Of a stretch of 64,000 nt of DNA, positions 7,681 through 15,934 are shown piece after piece. This DNA is from UBA6912 sp041611095 (GTDB taxonomy: Bacteria; Actinomycetota; Acidimicrobiia; Spongiisociales; UBA5794). The notes below the pieces were generated by a model that was given only the letters and a program-made list of their open reading frames with translations, was not told the DNA's origin and made no database searches. The number at the start of each line of letters is the position of its first letter. Positions within the stretch are counted from its first letter, which is position 1. The stretch is from positions 77,701 to 141,700 of the forward strand of contig JBFINP010000003.1 in assembly GCA_041611095.1 (NCBI GenBank), in the 5' to 3' direction. A program made the translations under genes and the position numbers.

Positions 7681-10600
7681 TCGGTTGAGTCCGCACGGCC
7701 GCGCAGGATCTCGGGCGACAGCACAGACGGATCTCGAACACCGAGGCGCTCCAGCACCTGGAGCGCCTCGGTGATGCCGGAGCTCTCCGGGGGTTGCGGA
7801 GCCTGGGACTCGAGGGCGTCGATCACCAAGAGCAAGAGCGCTCGCTCGTACTCGAGATGCTGGGATTCGGCCTTCTCCAAACCGCCCCGTGCCTCGGTCA
7901 CGGCCTCGGCGATGCGGCCAAGAGCGAAGAGCGTCTCGGCTCTGTAGCGGGCGAGCGTGGGCGCCAAGACGACGAAATCGTTGCCGCTCGTGCGGTCGAT
8001 ATCGGCGAGCATGGCTTCGGCGTCAGCAGCCTTTCCGAGACGCAGACGGCACAGCGCGAGGTCCATCCTGGCCTCGAGCGCGGTGTATCCGAGTCCGAGC
8101 TCGGTGAAATCGTTGACGGTTCGTTCCAGGATCGGCTCGGCTTCCTCTGCCGATCCGCGCAGGGTGAGCAGTCGTCCCAGCCGCATCTCGGCCGCGCCCT
8201 CGGTGAAGCCCGAGGCCCGCTGCACCCGGGCAGCTTCCCGCAGCATCGGCTCGGCTTCGTCGAACCTGCCCTGATTCACCAGCACCTCGCCGATGTTGGA
8301 CACGTACAACGCAGCGTGAACGACGTTCCCGGCTCGGTGGGCTGCCTCCCGACCCTGGGTGTAGTACTCCACCGCATCGTCCCAACGCCCGGCGAAGTAG
8401 GCGTCGCCCCCGAGGAGATTGGTGACCGCTGCGAGACTTTCGGGCTCATCGAGCTCGCGGAAGATGTCGAGGGCGCGTTCGCCGTACTCGGCGCCGCCGG
8501 GCATGCCGAGCATGAGATGCGCCCAGTGCAAGATCATCAAGGCCAGCCCTTCGGCGTGGAGCGCACGAGCCTCGCCTGCCTCTGCAACGGCCTGCTCGGC
8601 CATCGCAAGAGCCTCGGCGGGGCGTTCCTGGGCCTGGCGCACGAAGGCCCGCCGCGCGGCCAGACGCGCCCGGATTCTCGCCGCCTCCGGGGTCGCCACC
8701 GCCTCGACCATCCGGTACCCCGTTGTGATCTCGCGGAGGGCGAGGCTGTACGCACCGGCCCGCTCCCTCATGAGCGCGCGCTTGTAGTGGACGTCGGCGC
8801 GGGCTACCCAGTCGTTACCGAGGAGACGCGACGCCGTTCGATACGCCTCCAATGCGTCGTCGAAGAGGCCTGTCGGGCCACGAACGTCCCCTAGGTTGAT
8901 CCACACCTCCGCTCGTTCCGCCGCCGCCACCGTCCCGAGGCGGCGTGCGGATTCGATCGCCCTCTCGTAGTTGGTGGCCGCCTCCACGTTCGCATAGGCG
9001 TCTTTGGCGTTGTCGCCGGCGATGCGGGCGAACCTCCAGGCGCGTTCATGATCGGCACCCAGCGAGTAGTGCATCGCCAGTAGGTCGGCAGCGTCGTCGA
9101 CGTGATCCCCGGCGTGACGTTCTGCGGCGGCGCCCGCACTGAGGTGGAGTTGACGGCGCCGTCTGAACGACAACCCGTCGTACGCGACATCACGTGCCAA
9201 CGCGTGCCGGAAGCGCAGCCGCGCGGTGTCATCCGCTTCGATGAACGCGTCGAGCTCACGTCGCGTGGCCGCGTCGAGCGCGATGCCCTCCTCCACGAGG
9301 AGCTCCCTCAGTGCCGACGACCGAAAGCTCCGTCCCAGCACACTTGCGTATCGCAGGATCCGTCTCGCCAAGGGCGGCATGGCATCGATGCGTGTGCCGA
9401 TCACCGCACCGAGGGAGTCGGGCAGCCTTCCGGCGGAGCCGGTCTCCCGCACCACTCGCAGGGTCTCCTCGAGGAAGAGGGGATTCCCGCCGGCGCGGGC
9501 GACGATGGCGGCGACGTCATGGGGCCGGAGCGGAGCGGCGGAGGTGGCGGCGATGACGAGACGTTCGGCCTCGGCGGGCGTCAACGGCTGCAGCTCTATG
9601 AGGGTGCCGCCGGTCGGTGCGAAGCCTCCGTCTCCCGGACGGCGGGTCACGACCATGGACCATGGGTGCGACGCAGTTGCCGTCGCGACACGAGCGAGCA
9701 AGTGCGCCGACGCCTCGTCCATCCACTGGGCGTCCTCGACGAGCAGCACGGTAGGGGTCGTGAGCAGCCGGCCAAGCACGTTGATCACGAGATCGGCGAG
9801 ACGATCGCGCCGGAAGCGGGGCTCGATCGCCTTTGTCTCGGCCGTCTCCTCGAGGTCGACGTGGGTGACGTCGCCAAGCAACGGGACGAACGCAACGAGC
9901 GCCGGATCGACGTCGCGGATTCGGCGCGTGAGTGCCTTCGCCATGGCGGCCGAAGCGTCCCGTTCGATGCCCAGCAAGGCGCGGACGGGGTCGCGGAGCG
10001 GCCGGTACGGAGTCGCCATCCCATAGGGCTCCGCCCGCACACGCACGACCCGAAGATCGGATCTGGTCGACAGTGCCTCCTCGGCGAGACGGCTCTTGCC
10101 CACGCCGGTATCGCCGACCACGGACACGACGGCTCGTCGCCGGGATTCCGTGCTCCGCAACACCTCGTTGACCTGGCCGAGGCCCTGCTCACGGCCTACG
10201 AAGGGGAGGTCGGTCCTCGTATCTTCAGCCCGAAACCCCAACTCCTCGCCCACCGAATAGGCGACGAGCGCCTCTGCCTTGCCCTTGACGTGGAGCGGCT
10301 CGAGAGCTTCTGAGGCGTACAGCGTGTGGGAGTGCTCGAGCACCTCGGGTGTCGCGTAGATGCGGTCGGCCCAGGCCGCGGCGCAGAGCCGGGCGGCCAC
10401 GTTGACCGTGTCGCCCATGACCGTGTAGGTGGACCGGTAGTCGGTGCCGACCTCGCCGGCGTACACGTGGCCCCGGTTGACGCCGATGTGGATGTCGAAC
10501 GAGACGGCGGCATCGGCGATGTGGCGCACCGTGCGCAGCATGCGTCCCTCATCGTCCTCGTGGGAGCTGGGAGCGCCGGACACGAGGAGCACCTTGCCGC

Positions 10601-11522
10601 CGTCCTCGTTGATGTCGGAGGCGAGAAACGTCACTTCCTCGGCGTCCGCGGCGTCCTGGATCGTGGTGATCAGGTCGTGGAGCGCATCCGCCACCGTCTC
10701 TGGTTCCTGTCGTGCGATGGCGTCATCGACTCCACAGAAACGGACGAAACCGACCGTGGCGATGCGGTGCTCCGGCTCCGGTCGTGCGGCGGAGAGGTAG
10801 GTGCGCAGCGCTGTCGACGTCCACAGCCCCAGGTCCTGGACCTGGCGCACCTCCCGGCCACTGAAGCCCTCGGCCTCGACGACGGGCTTTCTCCACTTGA
10901 GCAGCCATCCTTCGCCCTTCTGGCGGGGTGCGGCACCTCGGGGTAGCGCATCGCGTGTCGCCGACGTCACCAGGATCTCTCCGGCCTCGGCCGTGTGCTC
11001 CATCCTGGTCGTGAGCGTCCCGGCCGGGCCCGTTACCACCAGCTCTCGATGGGAGGTCCCGACGCAGAACAGGTGGATGGGGCCCGAGTGGATGCCCACC
11101 GACATGCGCAGCGGCACTTTGCCCACGCTCGTCGGCTCGCTGGTCGCGTGACGCAGCTCCGTCTGCATCTGTACGGCCGAGCTCGCGGCACGGATGGCGT
11201 GGTTCTCGCCCGCGAACATGATCAGCAGCGCATCGCCGCCGAACTTGAGCAGACTCCCGCCGTACTCGTAGGCCGATCCGAGCATGCGGCCGAATACCCG
11301 GTTGAGCACCTCGGTCAACTCCTCGGCGCCGATACGACCGCGACGAGCGAGCCGTTCTGAGAGGCTCGTGAAGCCGGAGATGTCGACGAAGCAGAGGGAG
11401 CCGTCGATCGTCTGCCACATGCGACCGGGCGCGGTGCGATCCCAGTCGGCCGCAATGCGGGGCACGAACCTCTGGAGAGTGCTCGTCCGACGGTCGGCTG
11501 TTTCTGGGCGCACGTACCTCAC
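7641..11522 (-). CDS. Tandem class III cyclase domains + STAND-type ATPase + TPR-like repeats
   Basis: 1293 residues in the same domain order as mammalian soluble adenylyl cyclase. Cyclase domain 1 (about 40-200) has both metal-binding aspartates (FVDISGFT, D47; KFGGDALL, D97) but lacks the transition-state Asn (the equivalent segment is GPAGTLTTRM). Domain 2 (about 253-430) has lost the first Asp (FVRF, R261) but keeps GDTVNVAARL (N374, R378). One composite active site formed by the two halves is therefore likely. A P-loop (GDTGVGKSR, about 470-478) and a LLVEDAQW Walker B follow, then helical repeats from about 830 to 1260. The product would be cAMP (or cGMP) made in the cytoplasm under control of the ATPase/TPR part. 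GTG 11513 has better Shine-Dalgarno spacing (AGGAG, 8 nt) than GTG 11522, so the true start may be three codons later. Confidence 0.88.
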   Translation of the reverse strand: MRYVRPETADRRTSTLQRFVPRIAADWDRTAPGRMWQTIDGSLCFVDISGFTSLSERLARRGRIGAEELTEVLNRVFGRMLGSAYEYGGSLLKFGGDALLIMFAGENHAIRAASSAVQMQTELRHATSEPTSVGKVPLRMSVGIHSGPIHLFCVGTSHRELVVTGPAGTLTTRMEHTAEAGEILVTSATRDALPRGAAPRQKGEGWLLKWRKPVVEAEGFSGREVRQVQDLGLWTSTALRTYLSAARPEPEHRIATVGFVRFCGVDDAIARQEPETVADALHDLITTIQDAADAEEVTFLASDINEDGGKVLLVSGAPSSHEDDEGRMLRTVRHIADAAVSFDIHIGVNRGHVYAGEVGTDYRSTYTVMGDTVNVAARLCAAAWADRIYATPEVLEHSHTLYASEALEPLHVKGKAEALVAYSVGEELGFRAEDTRTDLPFVGREQGLGQVNEVLRSTESRRRAVVSVVGDTGVGKSRLAEEALSTRSDLRVVRVRAEPYGMATPYRPLRDPVRALLGIERDASAAMAKALTRRIRDVDPALVAFVPLLGDVTHVDLEETAETKAIEPRFRRDRLADLVINVLGRLLTTPTVLLVEDAQWMDEASAHLLARVATATASHPWSMVVTRRPGDGGFAPTGGTLIELQPLTPAEAERLVIAATSAAPLRPHDVAAIVARAGGNPLFLEETLRVVRETGSAGRLPDSLGAVIGTRIDAMPPLARRILRYASVLGRSFRSSALRELLVEEGIALDAATRRELDAFIEADDTARLRFRHALARDVAYDGLSFRRRRQLHLSAGAAAERHAGDHVDDAADLLAMHYSLGADHERAWRFARIAGDNAKDAYANVEAATNYERAIESARRLGTVAAAERAEVWINLGDVRGPTGLFDDALEAYRTASRLLGNDWVARADVHYKRALMRERAGAYSLALREITTGYRMVEAVATPEAARIRARLAARRAFVRQAQERPAEALAMAEQAVAEAGEARALHAEGLALMILHWAHLMLGMPGGAEYGERALDIFRELDEPESLAAVTNLLGGDAYFAGRWDDAVEYYTQGREAAHRAGNVVHAALYVSNIGEVLVNQGRFDEAEPMLREAARVQRASGFTEGAAEMRLGRLLTLRGSAEEAEPILERTVNDFTELGLGYTALEARMDLALCRLRLGKAADAEAMLADIDRTSGNDFVVLAPTLARYRAETLFALGRIAEAVTEARGGLEKAESQHLEYERALLLLVIDALESQAPQPPESSGITEALQVLERLGVRDPSVLSPEILRGRADSTDHFGRANEGSLSP

Positions 11523-11686
11523 TCCTCGCCGACGGGGCCGGCCGCCGAGACACTCACTGCGCCGTCACCGATCCTCGGCGTTCGCCGTGAGGAGTGCGTG
11601 CGCCCGTTACCTCGGTCGGAGGTCGACGGTACCAGCGTACGCCGTGCTCGAAGAGAGCCGTGCGTGGCTGCGGGCCTGCGATCCGT

Positions 11687-12079
11687 TCAGGCGGCGAGAG
11701 CCCCCGCTACTCGTTGCAGACGGTCCTTGACCTCATTGGCGAGGTCGGTGATCGCCGGGTGATCGACAACCGAGAGCATGCTCTCGGGGTCGATGATGTC
11801 GACGGCGATCCCGCCGGCCGTCTGGCGGACCACAACGTTGCAGGGGAGGAGTGCGCCGACCGTCTCGTCTGCCTCGAGCGCCTTTGCGGCGAGCGGCGGG
11901 CTGCATGCGCCCAGGATCATGTAGGGGTCGCGCTCCAGCCCGAGCTTCTCCTTGAGCGTCGCTTGAACGTCGATGGTCGTGAGCACGCCGAAGCCCTCTG
12001 CGGCGAGCGCAGCGGTCACTCGCTCGATGGCTGTGGCGAAGTCGCCCTCGAGTGATGTGCCAAAGGTGTAGTCAGCCAA
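11687..12079 (-). CDS. DUF302 family protein
   Basis: 130 residues. It matches the DUF302 domain: an N-terminal segment with EGFGVLTTIDV and a later DP.MILGACSPPLAAKAL and GALLPCNVVV. These small alpha/beta proteins are often encoded with sulfur-oxidation and DsrE genes, and their biochemical role is unknown. The TTG at 12079 is preferred because GGGAGG stands 4 nt before it; a TTG four codons earlier would place that ribosome site inside the gene. It is the last gene of the sulfur operon, separated from the DsrE gene by a strong hairpin. Confidence 0.85.
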   Translation of the reverse strand: MADYTFGTSLEGDFATAIERVTAALAAEGFGVLTTIDVQATLKEKLGLERDPYMILGACSPPLAAKALEADETVGALLPCNVVVRQTAGGIAVDIIDPESMLSVVDHPAITDLANEVKDRLQRVAGALAA

Positions 12080-12095
12080 TGTGCCTCCCAACAGC

Positions 12096-12124
12096 GGGGC
12101 GGGACCGGGTGTCGGTCCCGCCCC
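12096..12124 (-). other. Intercistronic 12-bp GC hairpin in the sulfur operon
   Basis: A perfect 12-bp stem (GGGGCGGGACCG against its complement) with a 5-nt loop lies between the stop of the DsrE-like gene and the ribosome-binding site of the DUF302 gene. There is no U-run after it on the minus strand, so it is more likely an mRNA stabiliser or partial terminator that lowers DUF302 expression than a full stop. Confidence 0.55.
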
Positions 12125-12155
12125 TTTGCTCCTTTGCGGTGTCCCAGGTCACGTG

Positions 12156-12689
12156 TCAGATGAAGATGACCTGGGAGCCCGCCGTCATCTCGATGAACTG
12201 GTTGACGTTGATGATGTCCTCGACACCCTCGAACATCTGCTCCTTGGTGAGCCCCAGCATGTCCACGGTCATCTTGCAGGCCCACAGACGTGCGCCCATG
12301 TCGTGGAGCATCTGGACGAATTCTGGCACCTCCGGCACATCCTGCTCGGCGATCTGCTTCTTGAGCATGTGCGTGGCAAACGCCGTCATGCCCGGAAGGC
12401 CACCGAGGCCCTGAGGAAGGTGCTTCGTCGAGCCCGGCATGTGCATCGCCGTGTTGCCGAGCATCGAGAATTGGAGCTTGTCCCAGGTTCCCTTGTTGAT
12501 CATGTCGAGCCCCCAGAAGGTGAAGAAGATGTCCACCTCCACGCCCTCGGTCAGCGCCCCGTTCGCCATGATGAGCGCCGGGTACGCCATGTCGAGGTTG
12601 CCCTTCGAGCAGATGAATGTGATCTTCCGCTCCTCGTCATCGTCACCGAAGTCCGGGACGATGACCGGGGCTTCCTGTGTGGTCGTCAT
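12156..12689 (-). CDS. DsrE/DsrF-like sulfur-carrier family protein
   Basis: 177 residues of the DsrE/DsrF/DrsH-like superfamily: ITFICSKG (Cys27) after the first strand, then VDIFFTFWGLDMI, and MGARLWACKMTVDMLG (Cys138) near the C-terminal third. Members of this type carry persulfide sulfur on cysteine and hand it to TusE/DsrC-like or TusA partners in the cytoplasm. Residues 1-20 are an acidic, probably disordered tail. AAAGGA lies about 9 nt before the ATG. It follows the TusE/DsrC-like gene after a 133-nt spacer that holds repeats and hairpins, which is unusual in an otherwise overlapping operon. Confidence 0.88.
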   Translation of the reverse strand: MTTTQEAPVIVPDFGDDDEERKITFICSKGNLDMAYPALIMANGALTEGVEVDIFFTFWGLDMINKGTWDKLQFSMLGNTAMHMPGSTKHLPQGLGGLPGMTAFATHMLKKQIAEQDVPEVPEFVQMLHDMGARLWACKMTVDMLGLTKEQMFEGVEDIINVNQFIEMTAGSQVIFI

Positions 12690-12705
12690 GTGGTCGTGAT
12701 CCTTT

Positions 12706-12819
12706 CGCTGTGCCTCTGGCTCTTCGCCGTACGGCTCATCGCGGTGTCGGCCGGGTCCCTGCCCAGCCGACCGTGTGTGAGCTTCCCGCTCACACGCTGT
12801 GCGTCTGGCTCTTCGCCGT
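12706..12819. repeat. Two 25-nt direct repeats flanking a hairpin between the TusE/DsrC-like and DsrE-like genes
   Basis: The segments 12706-12730 and 12795-12819 are identical except at one position (core CTCTTCGCCGT). Between them lies a hairpin with an 8-bp stem (GTGTGAGC, 12775-12782, with 12788-12795) and, around 12745-12770, a weaker inverted repeat. The unit sits wholly in the spacer between two genes of the sulfur operon. It could be an RNA-processing or stability element or an old duplication; nothing here codes for protein. Confidence 0.6.
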
Positions 12820-12822
12820 GCC

Positions 12823-13137
12823 CTAGACGCAGCCCTTGGGCTTCGGCAGCCCTGCGATGTACGCCATCTTCTTCGCAGGCTTCTTCGGGAAGAGCATGAA
12901 GAGGTCCTTGGTCGGGATGCCGCCCACCGTCGACACGCGGCGGATGGTGGCCGTCTCGCCCTGTTCTGCGAAGTCGCTGCGCAGGAAGTCGATGGCCCGC
13001 CAGTGGTCCGCTGTCATCTCGATCCCGATCTGGGACGCCAGGGCCGTGCCGACCTCCTGGTCCCACTCGTTGTACTCGGTCATGAAGCCCTCTTCGTCCA
13101 CGTGGACTTCGTGGCTCGCAATCGTCGTGACAGGCAT
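12823..13137 (-). CDS. TusE/DsrC-family sulfur-relay protein with only the penultimate cysteine
   Basis: 104 residues from ATG 13137, which has AAAGGAG 7 nt upstream and overlaps by one base the stop of the DUF1641 gene. The fold signature is that of TusE/DsrC/DsvC: EGFMTEYNEWDQEVG near the start, HW.AIDFLR in the middle and a C-terminal arm GLPKPKGCV. The penultimate Cys103 (CysA) is present; the second cysteine that true DsrC has 11 residues earlier is Ala92. Proteins with CysA only accept and pass on persulfide sulfur but cannot form the intramolecular trisulfide of dissimilatory DsrC. No dsrAB genes are in the window. The likely partner is the DsrE-like protein encoded next. Confidence 0.87.
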   Translation of the reverse strand: MPVTTIASHEVHVDEEGFMTEYNEWDQEVGTALASQIGIEMTADHWRAIDFLRSDFAEQGETATIRRVSTVGGIPTKDLFMLFPKKPAKKMAYIAGLPKPKGCV

Positions 13138-13895
13138 CACGCTGCTCCTTTCGGGTTCTCTATCGTTCGTTCTGTTGGTGTGATCTGGTTCCGAGGTGGC
13201 CCGGTCTCTGCCGAGACCGATGCGAGGGTGGCGAGCGCCCGGCTGATGCCGCGCCGCACGTCGGGGTCACGCATCTGCTTGAGCAATGCCCACATGCCCG
13301 GGGGTTCCTCGGGTTCGGCTTCGACCATGCCCTGCTGGCGGTTCAGGACCTCGATCATGCGCTGGAGCAAGACCAGCATCTCGGGCTGGGTGATCTCCTT
13401 CACGGTGTTGAGGATGGCGACCACGTTGTCGCCCAATGCCGCCACGTCGTCGTCCGAGAATCCGGTGACGATCCGATCGACGACGCCGATGCCGGCGCGG
13501 GCGAAGTCGAAGTAACCCTTCTCGTCGAGCTCGGCGAGGCGTACCGTGGCCAGCGCCATGGCATCACCCGTGAGCGGGGACGCATCATGGGCGAATTCCG
13601 ACACCGTGTCGAGCAATTCCAGCGAGCGCTCGAGGGTCGGGGCGGCTACGGCGAGGCGTCGCAGCAGCCGCACCAGGTCTTGGATGTCGACCTCCTCCGC
13701 GAGCGTCGCCAGCTCTCGCGTTGCCACCTGCATCGCATCGCCGGCGATGCGCATGACGTCGTCGGTCAGCTCCTGGCGGACCTCCCGCTGTCTCCGCTGG
13801 GCCGCGGCCTCGGCGGTGAGGAGCGCCACCTGGTCGGTGAGTGCATCGATCTTGGCCTCGAGTGCCGCCGTGCCTTCGATCGTGGGGGCCGTCAT
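13137..13895 (-). CDS. DUF1641 family protein
   Basis: 252 residues. ATG 13895 overlaps the stop of the sulfide:quinone oxidoreductase gene and the stop overlaps the next start. Residues 10-50 look like a coiled coil (EAKIDALTDQVALLTAE). The C-terminal half, with VVAILNTVKEITQPEM and related helices, matches DUF1641, a helical domain found almost always next to sulfide:quinone oxidoreductase-like flavoproteins or molybdoenzyme genes. It may be a membrane-peripheral partner of the flavoprotein; its function is unknown. A much longer open frame continues upstream in this phase, but that part is the shadow of the flavoprotein gene. Confidence 0.85.
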   Translation of the reverse strand: MTAPTIEGTAALEAKIDALTDQVALLTAEAAAQRRQREVRQELTDDVMRIAGDAMQVATRELATLAEEVDIQDLVRLLRRLAVAAPTLERSLELLDTVSEFAHDASPLTGDAMALATVRLAELDEKGYFDFARAGIGVVDRIVTGFSDDDVAALGDNVVAILNTVKEITQPEMLVLLQRMIEVLNRQQGMVEAEPEEPPGMWALLKQMRDPDVRRGISRALATLASVSAETGPPRNQITPTERTIENPKGAA

Positions 13896-15133
13896 CACTT
13901 CGCCTCCGTGATCTTCCCGGCCATCGACATGTGTGCGGGCAGCGGAAGCTGCTTGCCTGGCAGCAGCACGTTCCAGTACGTCCACTTGAACATCAGCTTG
14001 CCCCAGTGGTTCAGTTCGGTCTCCTCGAGCAGCGAGAACGGGCCGACGCCGGGGAGCGGGTACTTGCCCGGGAGGGGCTCGGTGTCGTAGTTGAAGTCGA
14101 TGAGCATGCCCTTGCCGTGGCCCGACTCGATGAAGCAGTTGGCGTGCCCGTCGAAGGCGGCCGTCATCTCGAGGCCTTCCACGAGGCGCACGAAGTTCTC
14201 CGTGAAGATCTCGACGGCGAAGTGGGCCACGGAGCCGGCCTTCGAGGTCGGCAGGTCGGCGGCGTCCCCGATGGCGAAGATGTTCTCGTGTGCCTTCGAC
14301 AGGAACGTGTGCTTGTCCACCGGCACGTGGTTCAGCTCGTCGCCCAGACCGGAGCGAGCCACGAACTCGGCCCCCATGTTGACCGGAACCGTCACGAGCA
14401 GGTCGTAGGGCACCTCGCGCTCGTCGTACGACACGACCTTCCGGCCCTCGGAGTCCACCTCCATGACGTAGAAGTCGCTCTCGAGGAGGACTTTGCGCTC
14501 GTCGAGCATGTGGCCTAGGTGGCGAGCCGCAACGGGCTTGGTGAAGGCGCCGGGCAGAGGGGTCACGTAGACGAGCTCCACCCGGTCGCGCATTCCCCGG
14601 TCCTCGAAGAACGCATCGGCGAGGAACGTGAACTCGAGCGGAGCCACCGGGCACTTGATGGGCATCTCGATGACGTTGACGACGAGCCGGCCGCCCTGCC
14701 AATTCTCCAGCGCCTTCGCCAGCGCCTCGGCGCCCTCCAGGGTGTAGAAGTCGTGAATCGTCGTGCCATACGCTTCGGAATCCAGGCCGGGGGTCTCCGA
14801 CGGCCTGGGGTGTGTGCCGGTGGCGATGACGAGGTAGTCGTAGGCGAGCTCGGTCCCGTCGACCATCCGAACTGTGTTCTCCTCGGGCTCGACCACGTCG
14901 ATCTCGCCGACCACGAGGTCGACGCCGTCGGGGATGAACCGGCGCTTCGGCTTCACCACGTCCTTGCGGGTGTAGGTGCCGAACGGGATGAACAGGTAAC
15001 CCGGCTGGTAGTGGTGCTCTTCGTCCTGGTCGACGATGGTGATCCGCCACTCGGCGGCGTCGAGCTCGCGTCGCAGCTTGTTGACGACCATGGTCCCGGC
15101 GGTTCCGGCGCCGAGTACGAGCAGTCGTTTCAC
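13895..15133 (-). CDS. Sulfide:quinone oxidoreductase-like flavoprotein
   Basis: 412 residues from GTG 15133 (AAAGGAG 6 nt upstream; GTGA overlap with the regulator stop). The N-terminal dinucleotide-binding motif GAGTAGT binds FAD; YQPGYLFIPFG and the C-terminal NIFAIGDAADLPTSKAG are typical of the SQR branch of the disulfide oxidoreductase superfamily. Two cysteines expected in the sulfide-oxidising site are present: Cys161 (IKCPVAP) and Cys333 (ANCFIESGHGKG). The enzyme would oxidise sulfide to sulfane sulfur at the membrane surface and reduce quinone. The neighbouring TusE- and DsrE-like proteins could take the sulfur. Related flavocytochrome-type or non-sulfide enzymes cannot be fully excluded. 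Confidence 0.88.
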   Translation of the reverse strand: MKRLLVLGAGTAGTMVVNKLRRELDAAEWRITIVDQDEEHHYQPGYLFIPFGTYTRKDVVKPKRRFIPDGVDLVVGEIDVVEPEENTVRMVDGTELAYDYLVIATGTHPRPSETPGLDSEAYGTTIHDFYTLEGAEALAKALENWQGGRLVVNVIEMPIKCPVAPLEFTFLADAFFEDRGMRDRVELVYVTPLPGAFTKPVAARHLGHMLDERKVLLESDFYVMEVDSEGRKVVSYDEREVPYDLLVTVPVNMGAEFVARSGLGDELNHVPVDKHTFLSKAHENIFAIGDAADLPTSKAGSVAHFAVEIFTENFVRLVEGLEMTAAFDGHANCFIESGHGKGMLIDFNYDTEPLPGKYPLPGVGPFSLLEETELNHWGKLMFKWTYWNVLLPGKQLPLPAHMSMAGKITEAK

Positions 15134-15927
15134 TTCATGCTCCTTTGATTGGATGGGAGATCTGGAGAGGTGGTGCCGCCGGCCAGGACTGCGATCGCAT
15201 CGAGCTTGGCCAGGAGCTGGCTCCGCGCCGTTGCCAGGCGAGAGATCAGGTCGCTGAAACGGGGGAGCAGACCGAGCACCCACTGCTGGTGGGCACGGTC
15301 GAGGTCGTAGGTCTCGTGGATGTGGGTCGCAACGACCTCGGGGTCGAGCCCGAGATCACTGGCGAGCTGCGCCTGCTGGGCGTCGTCCGGGGGCCAGCGT
15401 TCAGGCGTCACGCCGCCCACGATGAGCATGCCGACGAGGTCGTTGCCCACACGGATGAATGTGCGTGCGCAGAGGAAGCCCAGGTGCGAGGGGACGAACG
15501 CCGCTCGGAGGTCGACCTCGGCGCCGAGCTGGCGCCAGGCGTCGACGCAGCGGGCAACGGCCGACGGTGTCTCCTGAACCGCCTCGAAGAAGCCGCAAGG
15601 GTTGGCGACCGTGGTGAGCGACCGTCCGTTCATGTCGGTCACGACGGCCATGACACCGAACAGATCGGCGGCGAGGTCGGCCACCGCCTGGGCCGCCTCG
15701 GGCACGAGAAGGGCGTGGAGGTCGCCGGTCTGAGGTTCGGGCCGGTCGTCCTGGCCCAGGAGAGGGACGTCGTCGCCGAGGAGCTCGGCGATGCGATCGG
15801 CGGGGAATCGCCATTGCCGTCCGACCTTGATCGCAGGAAGGCGGCCGTCTTCGGCCATGCGGTAGATCGTCGACTTGTCGACGTGGATCAGGTCTTGGAT
15901 CTGTCGGGTGGTGAGAAGGTTTGCCAT
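15130..15927 (-). CDS. HTH-PocR sensory transcription regulator of the sulfur operon
   Basis: 265 residues. Residues 1-50 are an excisionase/MerR-type helix-turn-helix (LLTTRQIQDLIHVDKSTIYR, then WRFPADRIAEL). Residues about 75-215 match the PocR ligand-binding domain (LFGVMAVVTDMNG, NPCGFFEAVQ with a buried cysteine, FLCARTFIRVGNDLVGMLIVGG). This combination is a one-component cytoplasmic regulator sensing a small molecule. Its stop overlaps the start of the flavoprotein gene (GTGA), so it is co-transcribed with and probably controls the sulfur genes and itself. Six 9-bp repeats stand directly upstream of its ATG. Confidence 0.85.
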   Translation of the reverse strand: MANLLTTRQIQDLIHVDKSTIYRMAEDGRLPAIKVGRQWRFPADRIAELLGDDVPLLGQDDRPEPQTGDLHALLVPEAAQAVADLAADLFGVMAVVTDMNGRSLTTVANPCGFFEAVQETPSAVARCVDAWRQLGAEVDLRAAFVPSHLGFLCARTFIRVGNDLVGMLIVGGVTPERWPPDDAQQAQLASDLGLDPEVVATHIHETYDLDRAHQQWVLGLLPRFSDLISRLATARSQLLAKLDAIAVLAGGTTSPDLPSNQRSMK

Positions 15928-15934
15928 GTCGGCG

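Noticed and set aside
12096..12124. Rho-independent terminator after the DsrE-like gene
   Set aside because: The stem is strong, but no U-run follows on the minus strand, and the DUF302 ribosome site comes directly after it.
12823..13137. True dissimilatory DsrC
   Set aside because: CysB is missing and no dsrAB genes are nearby; a TusE-like carrier fits better.
13137..15050. One 637-residue protein covering DUF1641 and upstream sequence
   Set aside because: The upstream part is an out-of-frame shadow of the SQR-like gene; the DUF1641 protein starts at ATG 13895.
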